DNA of 64,000 nucleotides, taken from Streptomyces dioscori (GTDB lineage: Bacteria > Actinomycetota > Actinomycetes > Streptomycetales > Streptomycetaceae). This document shows positions 55,182 to 63,346 of the stretch, piece after piece. The stretch lies in assembly GCF_003024195.1 (NCBI RefSeq), contig NZ_KZ679039.1, positions 536,285 to 600,284 on the forward strand, in the 5' to 3' direction. A program made the translations under genes and the position numbers. How positions within the stretch are numbered: position 1 is the first letter of the stretch; each line of letters begins with the position of its first letter. The notes beneath the pieces are model-generated. The model made no database searches and was not told the DNA's origin. It saw nothing but the letters and a program-made list of their open reading frames with translations.

Positions 55182-55616
55182 TCACCCGTCCCAGTCCGAG
55201 TCCTGCTTGGTCCTGCGCCGCCCGAAGAGATTCGGTGAGAAGCGCGCGGCCTGGACCACGTTGACGCCGACGATGCCCACCCAGGCGACCAGCAGGCCGG
55301 GCAGCTGGGCGACGCCGCCGCCGATGGCGGACAGGGGGACCGCGAGGACGAGGGAGACGATCCCGAAGCCGAAGCGCTCGCCCCAGGAGTCCGAGGACCC
55401 CTGCGGGGAACGCGCGTCCCGGGCCACCACCATCTGCTGTTCCGCGAGCTGACGGCGCACCCGGCGGTCGACCGCGCCGTCGAGGCGCTGTTCGACCTTC
55501 TCCAGGAACGAGTCGACCAGCGCGGACTCGTACTCGGCGCCCAGTTCCTTGCGTGCGTGCAAGGTGGCGTCGAGTTCCTTCTTGAGTTCGGCGTCGCGGG
55601 CTTCCATTCCGGTCAT
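55182..55616 (-). CDS. Membrane protein with helical N-terminus, unknown
   Basis: 144 residues. A charged helical N-terminal half (EARDAELKKELDATLHARKE ... EKVEQRLDGAVDRRVRRQL) is followed by two hydrophobic segments (~90-108 and ~110-128) and a basic tail. ATG 55616 has TACCGT 7 bases upstream and no ribosome binding site, a leaderless pattern. Conserved-looking but no named family; function unknown. Confidence 0.75.
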   Translation of the reverse strand: MTGMEARDAELKKELDATLHARKELGAEYESALVDSFLEKVEQRLDGAVDRRVRRQLAEQQMVVARDARSPQGSSDSWGERFGFGIVSLVLAVPLSAIGGGVAQLPGLLVAWVGIVGVNVVQAARFSPNLFGRRRTKQDSDWDG

Positions 55617-55709
55617 GCGTTCCACGGTAGGGAGCCCGTGCGGGCTTGGCACGGGGGTTAGCCCCCCTGTCCGCGCCGGGCCCGCCCCAGACCGGTTCCG
55701 CCACCGGCT

Positions 55710-55994
55710 CTAGTCGGTCAGCCCCTTCTCCTTCGCGTACGCGTCCGCCACGTCCGCCACGTCCTCCGGGTCCTTCTTGTCCTTGTCGACCTTGCGGTTC
55801 AGCTCGGTCAGATCGGCCGTGGTGAGGACGTTGCCGAGTTCGGCGAGTGCCCTGCGGACCGTCGAGTCGGCCCTGCGGTCGGCGACGAGGGGGACGATGT
55901 GCTGGCCGGGGATCAGGTTCTCCGGGTCCGTGAGGACGACCCAGTCGTAGGCCACGATGTCGGTGTCGGTGGTGAAGAGGTTCGCCACGTCCAC
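55710..55994 (-). pseudogene. Osmoprotectant-binding protein, C-terminal remnant
   Basis: Only the last ~95 residues of an OpuAC/OpuCC-type binding protein remain (MDVANLFTTDTDIVAYDWVV, then LTDPENLIPGQHIVPLV and a helical end). The signal peptide, the first lobe and the ligand box are absent. Upstream the sequence runs directly, in another frame, into the permease. The fragment cannot work as a binding protein by itself. Best explained by a deletion that removed the end of the permease, perhaps a second permease gene, and most of the binding-protein gene. Confidence 0.8.
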
Positions 55995-56613
55995 GGGGTG
56001 AGTACGTACGGAGGGCGACCAGCGGGGAGTCCGCGACCAGCGCCAGCAGGAGCGTCAGGACGACTCCCGCGATCACCGGCGTCGGGAAGTTGCGCTGGAA
56101 ACCGTCGGTGAAGAGCTGGCCGAGTCCGCCGTCGCCGATGTACGTGGCCACGGAGACCAGCGAGATCGACATGACCGTGGCGATCCGCACGCCCGCCATG
56201 ATCACCGGGAGCGCGAGGGGGAGTTCGACGGTGAGGAGGGCGCGCAGGGGGCGCGTACCCATGGCCTTCGCGGCCTCCTTCGTCTTCGCCGGGACCGAGT
56301 CGAGGCCTTCGACCGTGTTCCGGAGGAGGACGACGAGGGTGTAGATCGTCAGCCCGACGACCGTGGTGGTGCGGGTCAGTCCCGAGACCGGCAGGAGCAG
56401 GACGAAGACCGCGATCGACGGGATCGTGAAGAGGACGTTCGACAGGCCCAGGAGCACCCCGCGCAGGGGCCGGATCCGGTGGGCGACCACGGCCAGTGGC
56501 AGGGAGATCAGCAGGCCGAGGAGGACGGCGGACAGGGCCGCCTGCAGATGGGAGAGCGTGAGGGTGGTGAGGTCGTCGGTGTGGTCGCCGATCCACGACC
56601 AGTCGATGGTCAT
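55995..56613 (-). pseudogene. Osmoprotectant ABC permease, truncated
   Basis: From ATG 56613 (overlapping the ATPase stop by one base) about 204 residues match an OpuCB-type permease: LPLAVVAHRIRPLRGVLLGL, the EAA-loop SVPAKTKEAAKAMGTRPLRA, and VATYIGDGGLGQLFTDGF. After LVALRTY near 56005 the frame leaves homology and continues as non-homologous Arg/Pro-rich sequence as far as 55087. The membrane core is nearly complete, but without an intact ATPase or binding protein it should have no function. Confidence 0.75.
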
Positions 56614-57615
56614 CACGCCACCAGGGCTTCCGCGTGGGCCAGTCCCGCGTGCCGGTGGATCTCGTCGCGCGAGGTCACGCCGGTGAGGGTGCCGTCGGCG
56701 TCGACCCGGGCCACGAGTCCGGCCGGGGAGGCGATGGACTCGTTGAGGGCGGCGAGCAGGGAGTCGGTGTCGTGCAGGGGGCGTACGGGGAGTTCGGTGG
56801 TTCCGCCGGCACTCTTCGCACCGCCGGCCCCGGTGCGCCAGTGCAGGGGTTTGCGGGCGCCGTCCAGGACCAGTTCCCAGGTGCCGCCCTCGGGGGCCGG
56901 GGCCTGCGGGATGCCCTGGAGCGAGGTCAGGGACAGCAGCTTCAGGCCGCGTTCGGTGCCCAGGAAGTCCGCGACGAAGTCGTCCGCCGGGCGGGCCAGC
57001 AGTTCCGCCGGGGTGGCGCACTGGACGAGATGGCCGCCGGTGCGGAAGACGGCGATCCGGTCGCCGAGCCGTACCGCCCCGTCGATGTCGTGCGTGACGA
57101 AGACGATCGTCTTGTTCGGCTCCTTCTGGAGCCGCAGCAGTTCGTCCTGGAGCTGGGTGCGCACGACCGGGTCGACCGCGCCGAACGGCTCGTCCATCAG
57201 GAGTACCGGGGGGTCGGCGGCGAGCGCGCGGGCCACACCGACGCTCCCCCAGTGCCCTAAGGGCCTGGGGGGACCCCCAGCTGCTGGCCGCCGGAGAGCT
57301 GGTGCGGGTAGCGCTTGCCGGCCTCGGCGGTCAGGCCGACCGTCTCCAGGAGTTCCGCGGCCCGCGACCGCGCCTTGCGGCGGCCCCAGCCGAGGAGCAG
57401 CGGCGCAGGTCGGCGGCGTCCTGTTCCAGCACGTGACGGCCGCCGACGCGGATGGTGCCCGAGGTGGGGTCGACCATCCGGAGGGTGGTCGTCTTGCCGC
57501 AACCGGAAGATCCCACGAGGACGGTCACGCCCCCTTCCGGCATCTCCAGGGAGAGGTCGTGGACCGCGGTGGTGCCATTCGGGAAACGCTTGTGGACCGC
57601 GTCGAACTGGATCAT
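56613..57615 (-). pseudogene. Osmoprotectant ABC ATPase (OpuCA type), broken
   Basis: The gene begins well (ATG 57615 after AAGGGA): MIQFDAVHKRFPNG, Walker A GSSGCGKTTTLRM. Then come three lesions: about four residues missing after TLRM; a frame change after DAADLRR near 57400 with the following ~30 residues missing, homology resuming at LLGWGRRKARSRAAELLETV; and a palindromic element after LSGGQQ at 57280 that brings a TAG. The last part resumes as VARALAADPPVLLMDEPFGAVDP, and the C-terminal CBS-like part ends at 56613. It cannot make a working ATPase. Confidence 0.85.
57244..57280. repeat. Palindromic element inserted in the OpuCA-type gene
   Basis: On the minus strand: CTGGGGGTCCCCCCAG, then GCCCTTAGGGCA, then CTGGGGGAG. 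CCCCCAG/CTGGGGG and CCCT/AGGG form nested stems. It interrupts the codons just after LSGGQQ of the ABC signature and is related to the element at 16085-16124. Confidence 0.8.
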
Positions 57616-57756
57616 GAGGTGTCCCTTGCCCGGCTGCATATAGTCATGCAGAGTTCTCTCTACTTGAATAGCTTGTCAACGGTGTGGTGTTGATCGCTGG
57701 TTTCTTGTGATCGACAGGCAAGACCGAATGCCCGGTTTGAGGGGAGTTTGCGCTCT

Positions 57757-59316
57757 ATGTCGTCTCGGGATGTGGACACGCCGAGTGCGGGGACGTACGG
57801 CCTCGTGGTGCTGGACGGTTACAGCACAGGTGTCGCCGACGTCGTACGCCTCGCCGACGGGTCCGCGCGGCCCGTCCCCGGCACCGACGCGATGAAGCGT
57901 GTCGAGGAGTCCTGGGACGCGGCCCGGCGCATCGCCGCCACCGGCCGCGTGTACGGCCGCTCCACCGGAGTCGGCGCGAACCGGAACGAGGACGTGCCCA
58001 CCGAGGCCGCCGCCGAACACGGTCTCCGCCTGCTGCGCAGCCACGCCGGGGCCATCGGCGCCGAACTGCCCGCCCGCGAGGTCCGGGCGATGCTCGCCGT
58101 ACGGGCCAACCAGCTCCTCGCGGGCGGCGCCGGCCTGCGCCCCACCGTCGTCACGGCGCTGTGCGAGGCGCTGGAGAGCGGCGCGTACCCCGTCGTGAAC
58201 GAGTTCGGCTCGGTCGGCACCGGCGACATCGCGGCCCTGGCCCAGGTGGGCCTCGCGCTGGCGGGCGAGCACCCCTGGCGCGACGGGGAGGGGGCCGGCC
58301 TGTCGGCGCGGGCGGGCGCCGGTGTCGTCGAGCAGGCGGGCGCCCCCGAGCCGCAGCCGCTCGACAACAACGACGCCCTCGCGCTCATCAGCAGCAACGC
58401 CCTCACCCTCGGCCAGTCCGCGCTCGCCCTGCACGAACTGCGCGGGCTCATCGGGGCCACCCAGGTCGTCGCCGCGCTGTCACTGGTCGCGGTGGACGGC
58501 TCGTACGAGGCCTACGCGGCGCCCGTCCACGCCGCCCGGCCGCACCGCGGATCGACCGAAGTGGCCCGCCGGATGCGGGAGATGATCGGCGCCCCCGACC
58601 GGCCGACCCCACCGCTCGGCCGGATCCAGGACCCGTACGGCTTCCGGTGCGTACCCCAGATCCACGGCCCCGCGCACGACGCCGCCGACGCTCTGGAGGA
58701 GGTCCTCGCCGTCGAGATCAACGCGGCCGCCGAGAACCCGCTGATCTGCGCCGAGGACATGGCCGCCTACCACCACGGCGGCTTCTACCAGGCCCAGCTC
58801 GCGCTCGCCCTCGACCACTTCAGGCTCTCCCTCACCCAGGTCGCCCGGCTGTCGACCTCACGCCTGTCGACCCTCAACGAACCCTCCTACACCCGGCTGC
58901 GCCCCTTCCTCGCCGACCACGAGCCCGCCTCCTCCGGCGTGATGATCCTGGAGTACGCCGCCGGGGCCGCCCTCGGTGACCTGCGGGCCTTCTCCGCGCC
59001 CGCCTCGCTCGGCCACGCTGTACTCTCCCGGGGCGTCGAGGAACAGGCGAGCTTCGCCTCGCTCGCCGCTCGCCAGACCCTGCGCGCGTGCAGTGCGTAC
59101 CGTCTCGTGGTCGGCTGCGAACTCGTGGCCGCCGTACGGGCGTTGCGTCAGCGCGGCCTGCGTCCCGACCCGGAGCTGCCGGTGGGCAGGGCGCTGGAGA
59201 TCGCCGAGTCGGTGCTCGACGCGGACGCGACCGACCGGCCGCTCACGGACGACGTGACGGCGGCGGCAGCGCTGCTCGACCGGTTCACGGACATCTGGAG
59301 TGGGGGCACGGCATGA
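57757..59316 (+). CDS. Aromatic amino acid ammonia-lyase homologue without MIO tripeptide
   Basis: 519 residues from ATG 57757, GAGGGGAG upstream. The fold is clear: YGRSTGVGANRNED (HAL: YG.NTGFG), QDPYGFRCVPQIHG, AAENPLI, SSGVMILEYAAGAAL. But the segment that should read GSVGASGDL reads GSVGTGDIAAL at residues 151-161: one residue is missing and no Ala-Ser-Gly is left to cyclise to the MIO cofactor. The GGNFHG region reads HHGGFYQA and the C-terminal NQDHVS region is also replaced. Ammonia-lyase activity is therefore doubtful; it may bind an amino acid or have another activity. Its stop overlaps the RpiR-type regulator by 4 bases. Confidence 0.88.
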   Translation: MSSRDVDTPSAGTYGLVVLDGYSTGVADVVRLADGSARPVPGTDAMKRVEESWDAARRIAATGRVYGRSTGVGANRNEDVPTEAAAEHGLRLLRSHAGAIGAELPAREVRAMLAVRANQLLAGGAGLRPTVVTALCEALESGAYPVVNEFGSVGTGDIAALAQVGLALAGEHPWRDGEGAGLSARAGAGVVEQAGAPEPQPLDNNDALALISSNALTLGQSALALHELRGLIGATQVVAALSLVAVDGSYEAYAAPVHAARPHRGSTEVARRMREMIGAPDRPTPPLGRIQDPYGFRCVPQIHGPAHDAADALEEVLAVEINAAAENPLICAEDMAAYHHGGFYQAQLALALDHFRLSLTQVARLSTSRLSTLNEPSYTRLRPFLADHEPASSGVMILEYAAGAALGDLRAFSAPASLGHAVLSRGVEEQASFASLAARQTLRACSAYRLVVGCELVAAVRALRQRGLRPDPELPVGRALEIAESVLDADATDRPLTDDVTAAAALLDRFTDIWSGGTA

Positions 59317-60326
59317 GCGTGGACGGGAACACGAGCGTGAATAGGGGCATGGACAGGGACATGGAAACGGGCCCGGACAGCGGCGAGACGAGCGAGGCGA
59401 ACGGCGGCGGCGATACGAGTGGCGCCGGTGATACGAACGGCGCGAGGGCGGACGACCCGAGCGCGGGCGGGGACGGCGGAGGTACCGGGGTGCCCGACGC
59501 TCCCGCCGGGCGGCTGCAGGCCCTCTTCGAGGGGCACCGGCTGACGCCCACCCAGCGGCGCATCGCGCACAGCATGGTGCGCCGGGCCGCCGACGTGCCG
59601 TTCCTGTCGAGCGTGGAGCTCGCCGAACTCGCCGGGGTCAGCCAGCCGTCCGTCACCCGCTTCGCCGTCGCCCTCGGCTTCGACGGCTACCCGGCGCTGC
59701 GCAAACACCTGCGGGAGGTCGCACCGGCCGAACCCGCCCCCGACACCGGCGCGTACAACGAGTACCAGCAGGCCGTCGAGGCCGAGATCGAGAACCTCCG
59801 CCATCTCGCCTCCGTGCTCGCCGACCCGCGTCCCGTCGAACGGGCCGGCCGGCTCCTCGCCGCCTCCCGCCCCCTGCCGGTGCTCGGGCTGCGGGCCGCC
59901 GCGTCCCAGGCGTACGGCTTCGCGTACTTCGCGGCCAAGGTCCATCCCGACGTCCGGCTGCTGCACGAGGGCGGCACGATGGTCCACGACCGCATCGACG
60001 CGGCCGTCCGGGCCGGGGCCAGCACCCTGCTGTGCTTCGCGCTGCCCCGCCACCCGCGCGAGGTCGTGGACACCCTCGCCCACGCGAAGGGGGCCGGACT
60101 GACCGTCGTCACCGTCGCGGACTCCGCGTTCGCGCCGGTCGCCAAGGTGTCCGACCTGCTGCTGCCCGCCGCCGTCGGAACGGGCCTCGCCTTCGACACG
60201 GCCTGCGCGCCGATGCTGCTCGGCCGGGTCCTGCTGGAAGCGATGTGCGACGGACTGCCGGACGCCCAGGCACGCCTTGAGGAGTTCGACGCGCGGGCCG
60301 CGGCGCGGGGCCTGTTCGTCGAGTAG
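59313..60326 (+). CDS. MurR/RpiR-family regulator, HTH + SIS
   Basis: 337 residues from ATG 59313, coupled (ATGA) to the ammonia-lyase homologue. A Gly/Asp/Ser-rich, probably disordered N-terminus of ~60 residues precedes the HTH (LTPTQRRIAHSMVRRA, LAELAGVSQPSVTRFAVALGF). The SIS domain follows (~150-300): LPVLGLRAAASQAYGFAYFA, LLCFALPRHPREVVDTLAHA. SIS domains bind phosphosugars or related anions as signals. The operon structure suggests that it controls, or senses a product of, the lyase homologue. Confidence 0.9.
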   Translation: MSVDGNTSVNRGMDRDMETGPDSGETSEANGGGDTSGAGDTNGARADDPSAGGDGGGTGVPDAPAGRLQALFEGHRLTPTQRRIAHSMVRRAADVPFLSSVELAELAGVSQPSVTRFAVALGFDGYPALRKHLREVAPAEPAPDTGAYNEYQQAVEAEIENLRHLASVLADPRPVERAGRLLAASRPLPVLGLRAAASQAYGFAYFAAKVHPDVRLLHEGGTMVHDRIDAAVRAGASTLLCFALPRHPREVVDTLAHAKGAGLTVVTVADSAFAPVAKVSDLLLPAAVGTGLAFDTACAPMLLGRVLLEAMCDGLPDAQARLEEFDARAAARGLFVE

Positions 60327-60445
60327 CGGCACCGCGGAAGCGGAGTACCGGCGACCGGCCGGTTTTCTGGTGCTCTCTCAGATGCGTCTCACGTTCGGCC
60401 GCTAATCTGCCCGCCACACACAGACGTCTGGTGAGGAGGCGGATC

Positions 60446-61030
60446 GTGGCGCGCGGAGGGCAGGGACTTGCTCGGGTGGCCGTCGTCGTACGGGCCGGAG
60501 CGGCACCGCTGGGCTGGCTCGGGATCGTCGCGGCGGGAGTGGGCGTACTGGTGCCCGGGATCACGGGACGGCGGATCGGGGTGCTCGCGGGAGCCGCGCT
60601 CTTCCTGATCACGGCGGTCGTCGTCCTGCTGACGCACCGCAAACGGTACGTGGCACTCGCCCGCGGCGCCGACCGGGCGAGCAAGCACGACGTACTGCAG
60701 GACCGGGCGGTGACCGTACGGAACTGGCGCCGGGGGCACCGCTGGTGGGTGCTCCTCGCCTTCGCCGCGGCCCTGGGCTCCGCGTTCGCCGTGCCGGCCG
60801 CCGGCGGGATGCTCCTCGCCGGCGCCGGAGTGGGCCTGCGTCTCAAGGCGGCCTGGATCGGCCGGCTCGAACGGGCGGCCGAGTCGCTCCTGTGGGTGCG
60901 GGTCGACTGGCTCGGCCGCGGTGCGGGCGTCCCGGCGGGCAAACGCGTCAAGGGCTACCGGGCCACCGGAATCGCCGCGGGCGACGCCGCGCCCGGTGGG
61001 GCGCGGCGTCGGGCCGGGGTGCTGGTCTGA
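60446..61030 (+). CDS. Membrane protein, unknown
   Basis: 194 residues. GTG 60446 is chosen because GAGGAGG ends 7 bases before it; a GTG at 60431 lies inside that site. Hydrophobic segments: ~25-43, ~45-64 and a long one (~98-135) give three or four spans; the tail is basic and Gly/Ala-rich. A -10-like TAATCT lies at 60403-60408. A small CCGGC/GCCGG stem followed by TTTT at 60346-60365 ends the preceding operon. No family recognised. Confidence 0.75.
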   Translation: MARGGQGLARVAVVVRAGAAPLGWLGIVAAGVGVLVPGITGRRIGVLAGAALFLITAVVVLLTHRKRYVALARGADRASKHDVLQDRAVTVRNWRRGHRWWVLLAFAAALGSAFAVPAAGGMLLAGAGVGLRLKAAWIGRLERAAESLLWVRVDWLGRGAGVPAGKRVKGYRATGIAAGDAAPGGARRRAGVLV

Positions 61031-61034
61031 TCCC

Positions 61035-61409
61035 TCAGACCTCCAGGTCGCTCTCGATCTTCTTCAACTGGTGCCTGGCCATGGCCAGGTTGGCGCGTTT
61101 GGCGTCGAGCACCAGGTAGAGGAAGAGTCCGTTGCCGCCGCGGCCCTTGATCAGCCGGATCAGGTGGTACTGGTCGGACAGGGTGATCAGGATGTCCTCG
61201 ATCTCGCCCTTCAGACCCAGGTGCTCCATGGTGCGGATCTTGGCGCGGACGACGTCCGTGTTGCCGGCCGCGGCGACCGTGAGGTCGAAGCTCTTGCTGC
61301 CGCCGATCGTGCCCAGTGCCATACCGGTGGTGTAGTCGACGAGAGCGGCTCCCGTCGCGCCCTCGATGGAGGCCAGGGTCTCTTTCAATGCGGTCTCGGT
61401 GTTCGTCAT
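61035..61409 (-). CDS. Roadblock/LC7-like protein, last of a four-gene cluster
   Basis: 124 residues from ATG 61409 (AAGGA upstream). Pattern MTNTETALKETLASIEGATG, ALVDYTTGMALGTIGG, MEHLGLKGEIEDILITLSDQ and YLVLDAKRANLAMARHQLKK is an alpha/beta/alpha roadblock-type fold. Such proteins work as small partners of GTPases or kinases. It resembles the first gene of the cluster at 62948 (both have the DYTTG/DWTSG...ALGT motif and the YH.(I/L)R phrase), which points to an old duplication. Confidence 0.78.
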   Translation of the reverse strand: MTNTETALKETLASIEGATGAALVDYTTGMALGTIGGSKSFDLTVAAAGNTDVVRAKIRTMEHLGLKGEIEDILITLSDQYHLIRLIKGRGGNGLFLYLVLDAKRANLAMARHQLKKIESDLEV

Positions 61410-61485
61410 GGTGGTGCCGGTCCTTTCGGTTCGGGTCAGTTCAGGCTGGTTCGGATCGGTCCGGGTCGGGTCGGTGCGGCCGGAT

Positions 61486-61971
61486 TCAACGGCTCTCACC
61501 GGTCGGCCCGGGGACCGTGCGCGCGGTGCGCGCGGTTCTGGTGCGTGGTGCGAGGGCGGTTTTCGGGGTGGGCCGTGCCGCCGGGGCCGGCTGGGTCTCG
61601 GCGGCGGCCTCGACGAGTTCGCCGATCCGGGTGCCGGAACGGCGCCCTTCGAGATGCAGCCGGCCGACGTTCGTCCGGTCGCCCGCCAGCAGCGTCAGTA
61701 CGGCGGAGGGTCCCGCCGCGTAGGTCGCCACATAGCCGTGCTCGCCGCGCAGCAGCAGTTCGCGGAAGTCGCCCCGGCCGGTCGCGTCCGCCACGCGGAG
61801 GGCGACCCCCAGTGCGGCGGCGGTGAGGGCGGCCAGCCCCTCCGGCTCCACGCCCGGAGTGTCCTGGGCCAGTACCAGGCCGTCGACGCTGGCCGCGAGC
61901 GCGCCCGTCAGCTGGGGCACCCGGGCCCGTAACCGGTGCAGTTCGTCGAGGACTTCGGCCTCCGCCGCCAT
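61486..61971 (-). CDS. Roadblock/LC7 domain protein with basic tail
   Basis: 161 residues from ATG 61971, preceded by GAGAGGAGA. Roadblock core: VLDELHRLRARVPQLTGALA, VDGLVLAQDTPGVEPEGLAA, YVATYAAGPSAVLTLLAGDR. A Pro/Ala/Thr/Arg-rich tail (~125-161) follows. It lies 38 bases after the DUF4388-like gene and belongs to the same minus-strand unit. Confidence 0.82.
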   Translation of the reverse strand: MAAEAEVLDELHRLRARVPQLTGALAASVDGLVLAQDTPGVEPEGLAALTAAALGVALRVADATGRGDFRELLLRGEHGYVATYAAGPSAVLTLLAGDRTNVGRLHLEGRRSGTRIGELVEAAAETQPAPAARPTPKTALAPRTRTARTARTVPGPTGESR

Positions 61972-62009
61972 CAGTTGTCTCCTCTCGGCACGCTGTCGGA
62001 GCGCGCGGA

Positions 62010-62951
62010 TCACAAGGCCTCCAATGCGTCTCTGAGCCGGCGCAGCAGGGCCACGTCGGGATCCGCCGACGCCTGCGCGGCCTGCGCCGCCTGGGCGGTC
62101 ACAGTGGAGACGGAGGGCGCGGGGGACATGGGGGGTGCGGTGGTTTCCGGTGCCCGGCACTCGACCGTCCGCGCGCGGGTCGTCACGATCCCCGCCGCCG
62201 CCAGCCGGCGGACGTCGACGAGCGTGTGGAATCCGGGCCGGCCGAGGACCCGGGAGATGTCCGAGACCGTGCGCTCCCCGTCGACCTGGTCGAGGACCGT
62301 GCGCTGACGCGGCGGAAGGACCACGTCGACGGCGCGGGCGGTCCGGACGAGTTCCGCCGTGTCCGTGTCCGGATCGGGCCATATGCGGTGCAGCAGCGCG
62401 CGGCGCCGCAGCGTCTCGCGCTCCACCGCGCCGACGGTCACCGGCCGCACGGGGCCGATCCAGTGCGCGACCCCGTACCGGAACCGCGCCGGGCCGCTGC
62501 TCGCGCCGAGCGTGAAGAACGCGGCGTCGTACAGCGCCCCCAGGTGGCACAGCTCCAGGGCGCCCGCGGCCAGCCGCCCGCTGTCCACCAGGAACCGTCC
62601 GACGCGGCGTTCGGCGCCTGCCTCCGAGACCGCCTCCCACCAGCCGTCGGAACCCAGTGCCCCACGGCTGGTGAGCAGGATGTCCAGTCCGGGGGTCGCG
62701 GGGCTCTCGGCGTGCACCACCTGGCCCTCGACCAGGTACAGCACTCCGCGATCCCGTGTCAGTACGCCGGTGGCACGCTCCTCCGCGAGCCGGCTGAGCA
62801 TGGGGCTGAGCACGGGCGGGACCGGCGCGGACCGGTCCGCGCCGGCCAGGTGGACGGACGGGTCGACAGATGGGTCGACGGCCGGGTCGACGGGTGGGCC
62901 GGGGTCGGGTCTGCCCACTCCCGGCAGGGGGCCTGCTTCCATCGTGGTCAC
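62010..62951 (-). CDS. DUF4388-like protein with C-terminal winged-helix-like part
   Basis: 313 residues from GTG 62951, whose codon overlaps the stop of the preceding gene (GTGA). A Pro/Asp/Val-rich N-terminus with PAVDPSVDPSV precedes a PATAN/DUF4388-like module (LAEERATGVLTRDRGVLYLVEG, VVHAESPATPGLDILL), a helical middle and a winged-helix-like segment (VDGERTVSDISRVLG, RRLAAAGIVTTRAR). DUF4388 proteins occur in bacterial signalling with roadblock proteins. Position in the cluster suggests an effector or scaffold. Confidence 0.75.
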   Translation of the reverse strand: MTTMEAGPLPGVGRPDPGPPVDPAVDPSVDPSVHLAGADRSAPVPPVLSPMLSRLAEERATGVLTRDRGVLYLVEGQVVHAESPATPGLDILLTSRGALGSDGWWEAVSEAGAERRVGRFLVDSGRLAAGALELCHLGALYDAAFFTLGASSGPARFRYGVAHWIGPVRPVTVGAVERETLRRRALLHRIWPDPDTDTAELVRTARAVDVVLPPRQRTVLDQVDGERTVSDISRVLGRPGFHTLVDVRRLAAAGIVTTRARTVECRAPETTAPPMSPAPSVSTVTAQAAQAAQASADPDVALLRRLRDALEAL

Positions 62952-63346
62952 CCCACCACCAGCCGTTCCGCCATCTCGCCCAGGCGTATTCGCGCCAGGG
63001 CGAGATTGCCGTCCGAACGTCCCAGCCACAGATGCAGGAACACACTGCTGTCGAAGGTCGTCCGCACGAAACGCAGGACGTGATAGCTGTCCCTGTTGCT
63101 GATGATGAGGTCCTCCACCGGCGGCTGCCCGCCGGACCAGTCGGCTCCTTCCTCAGGTGCGAAGGCCTTGTGTTCGGCGGCGAGGCGGGCGAGTTCCGCC
63201 GCCTCGGCCGCGGTGGCCTCGTGATCCCCGTTCGGTGAGTCCCCGACCGTGCCCAGAGCCAGTCCGCTGGTCCAGTCGACCACCGAGGCCCCCCGGGCTC
63301 CGGGCAGTCTCATGGCCTCCAGCAGGCACTCGTCGATTCCGGGCAC
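62948..63346 (-). CDS. Roadblock-like protein, first of the cluster
   Basis: 132 residues from GTG 63346, with GGAGGGAAG a few bases upstream. The core (DECLLEAMRLPGARGASVVD, WTSGLALGTVG, VEDLIISNRDSYHVLRFVRT, FLHLWLGRSDGNLALARIRL) is a roadblock-type domain similar to the one at 61035. It opens the unit 63346 -> 61035: roadblock, DUF4388-like, roadblock/LC7, roadblock. No GTPase or kinase gene is part of the unit, unlike conservons. Confidence 0.75.
   Translation of the reverse strand: MPGIDECLLEAMRLPGARGASVVDWTSGLALGTVGDSPNGDHEATAAEAAELARLAAEHKAFAPEEGADWSGGQPPVEDLIISNRDSYHVLRFVRTTFDSSVFLHLWLGRSDGNLALARIRLGEMAERLVVG

Noticed and set aside
54829..55452. 207-codon open frame on the plus strand
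   Set aside because: It crosses a strong terminator, an 8-bp tandem repeat and the antisense of the gene at 55182; composition is Arg/Pro/Ser/Thr-rich with no motif.
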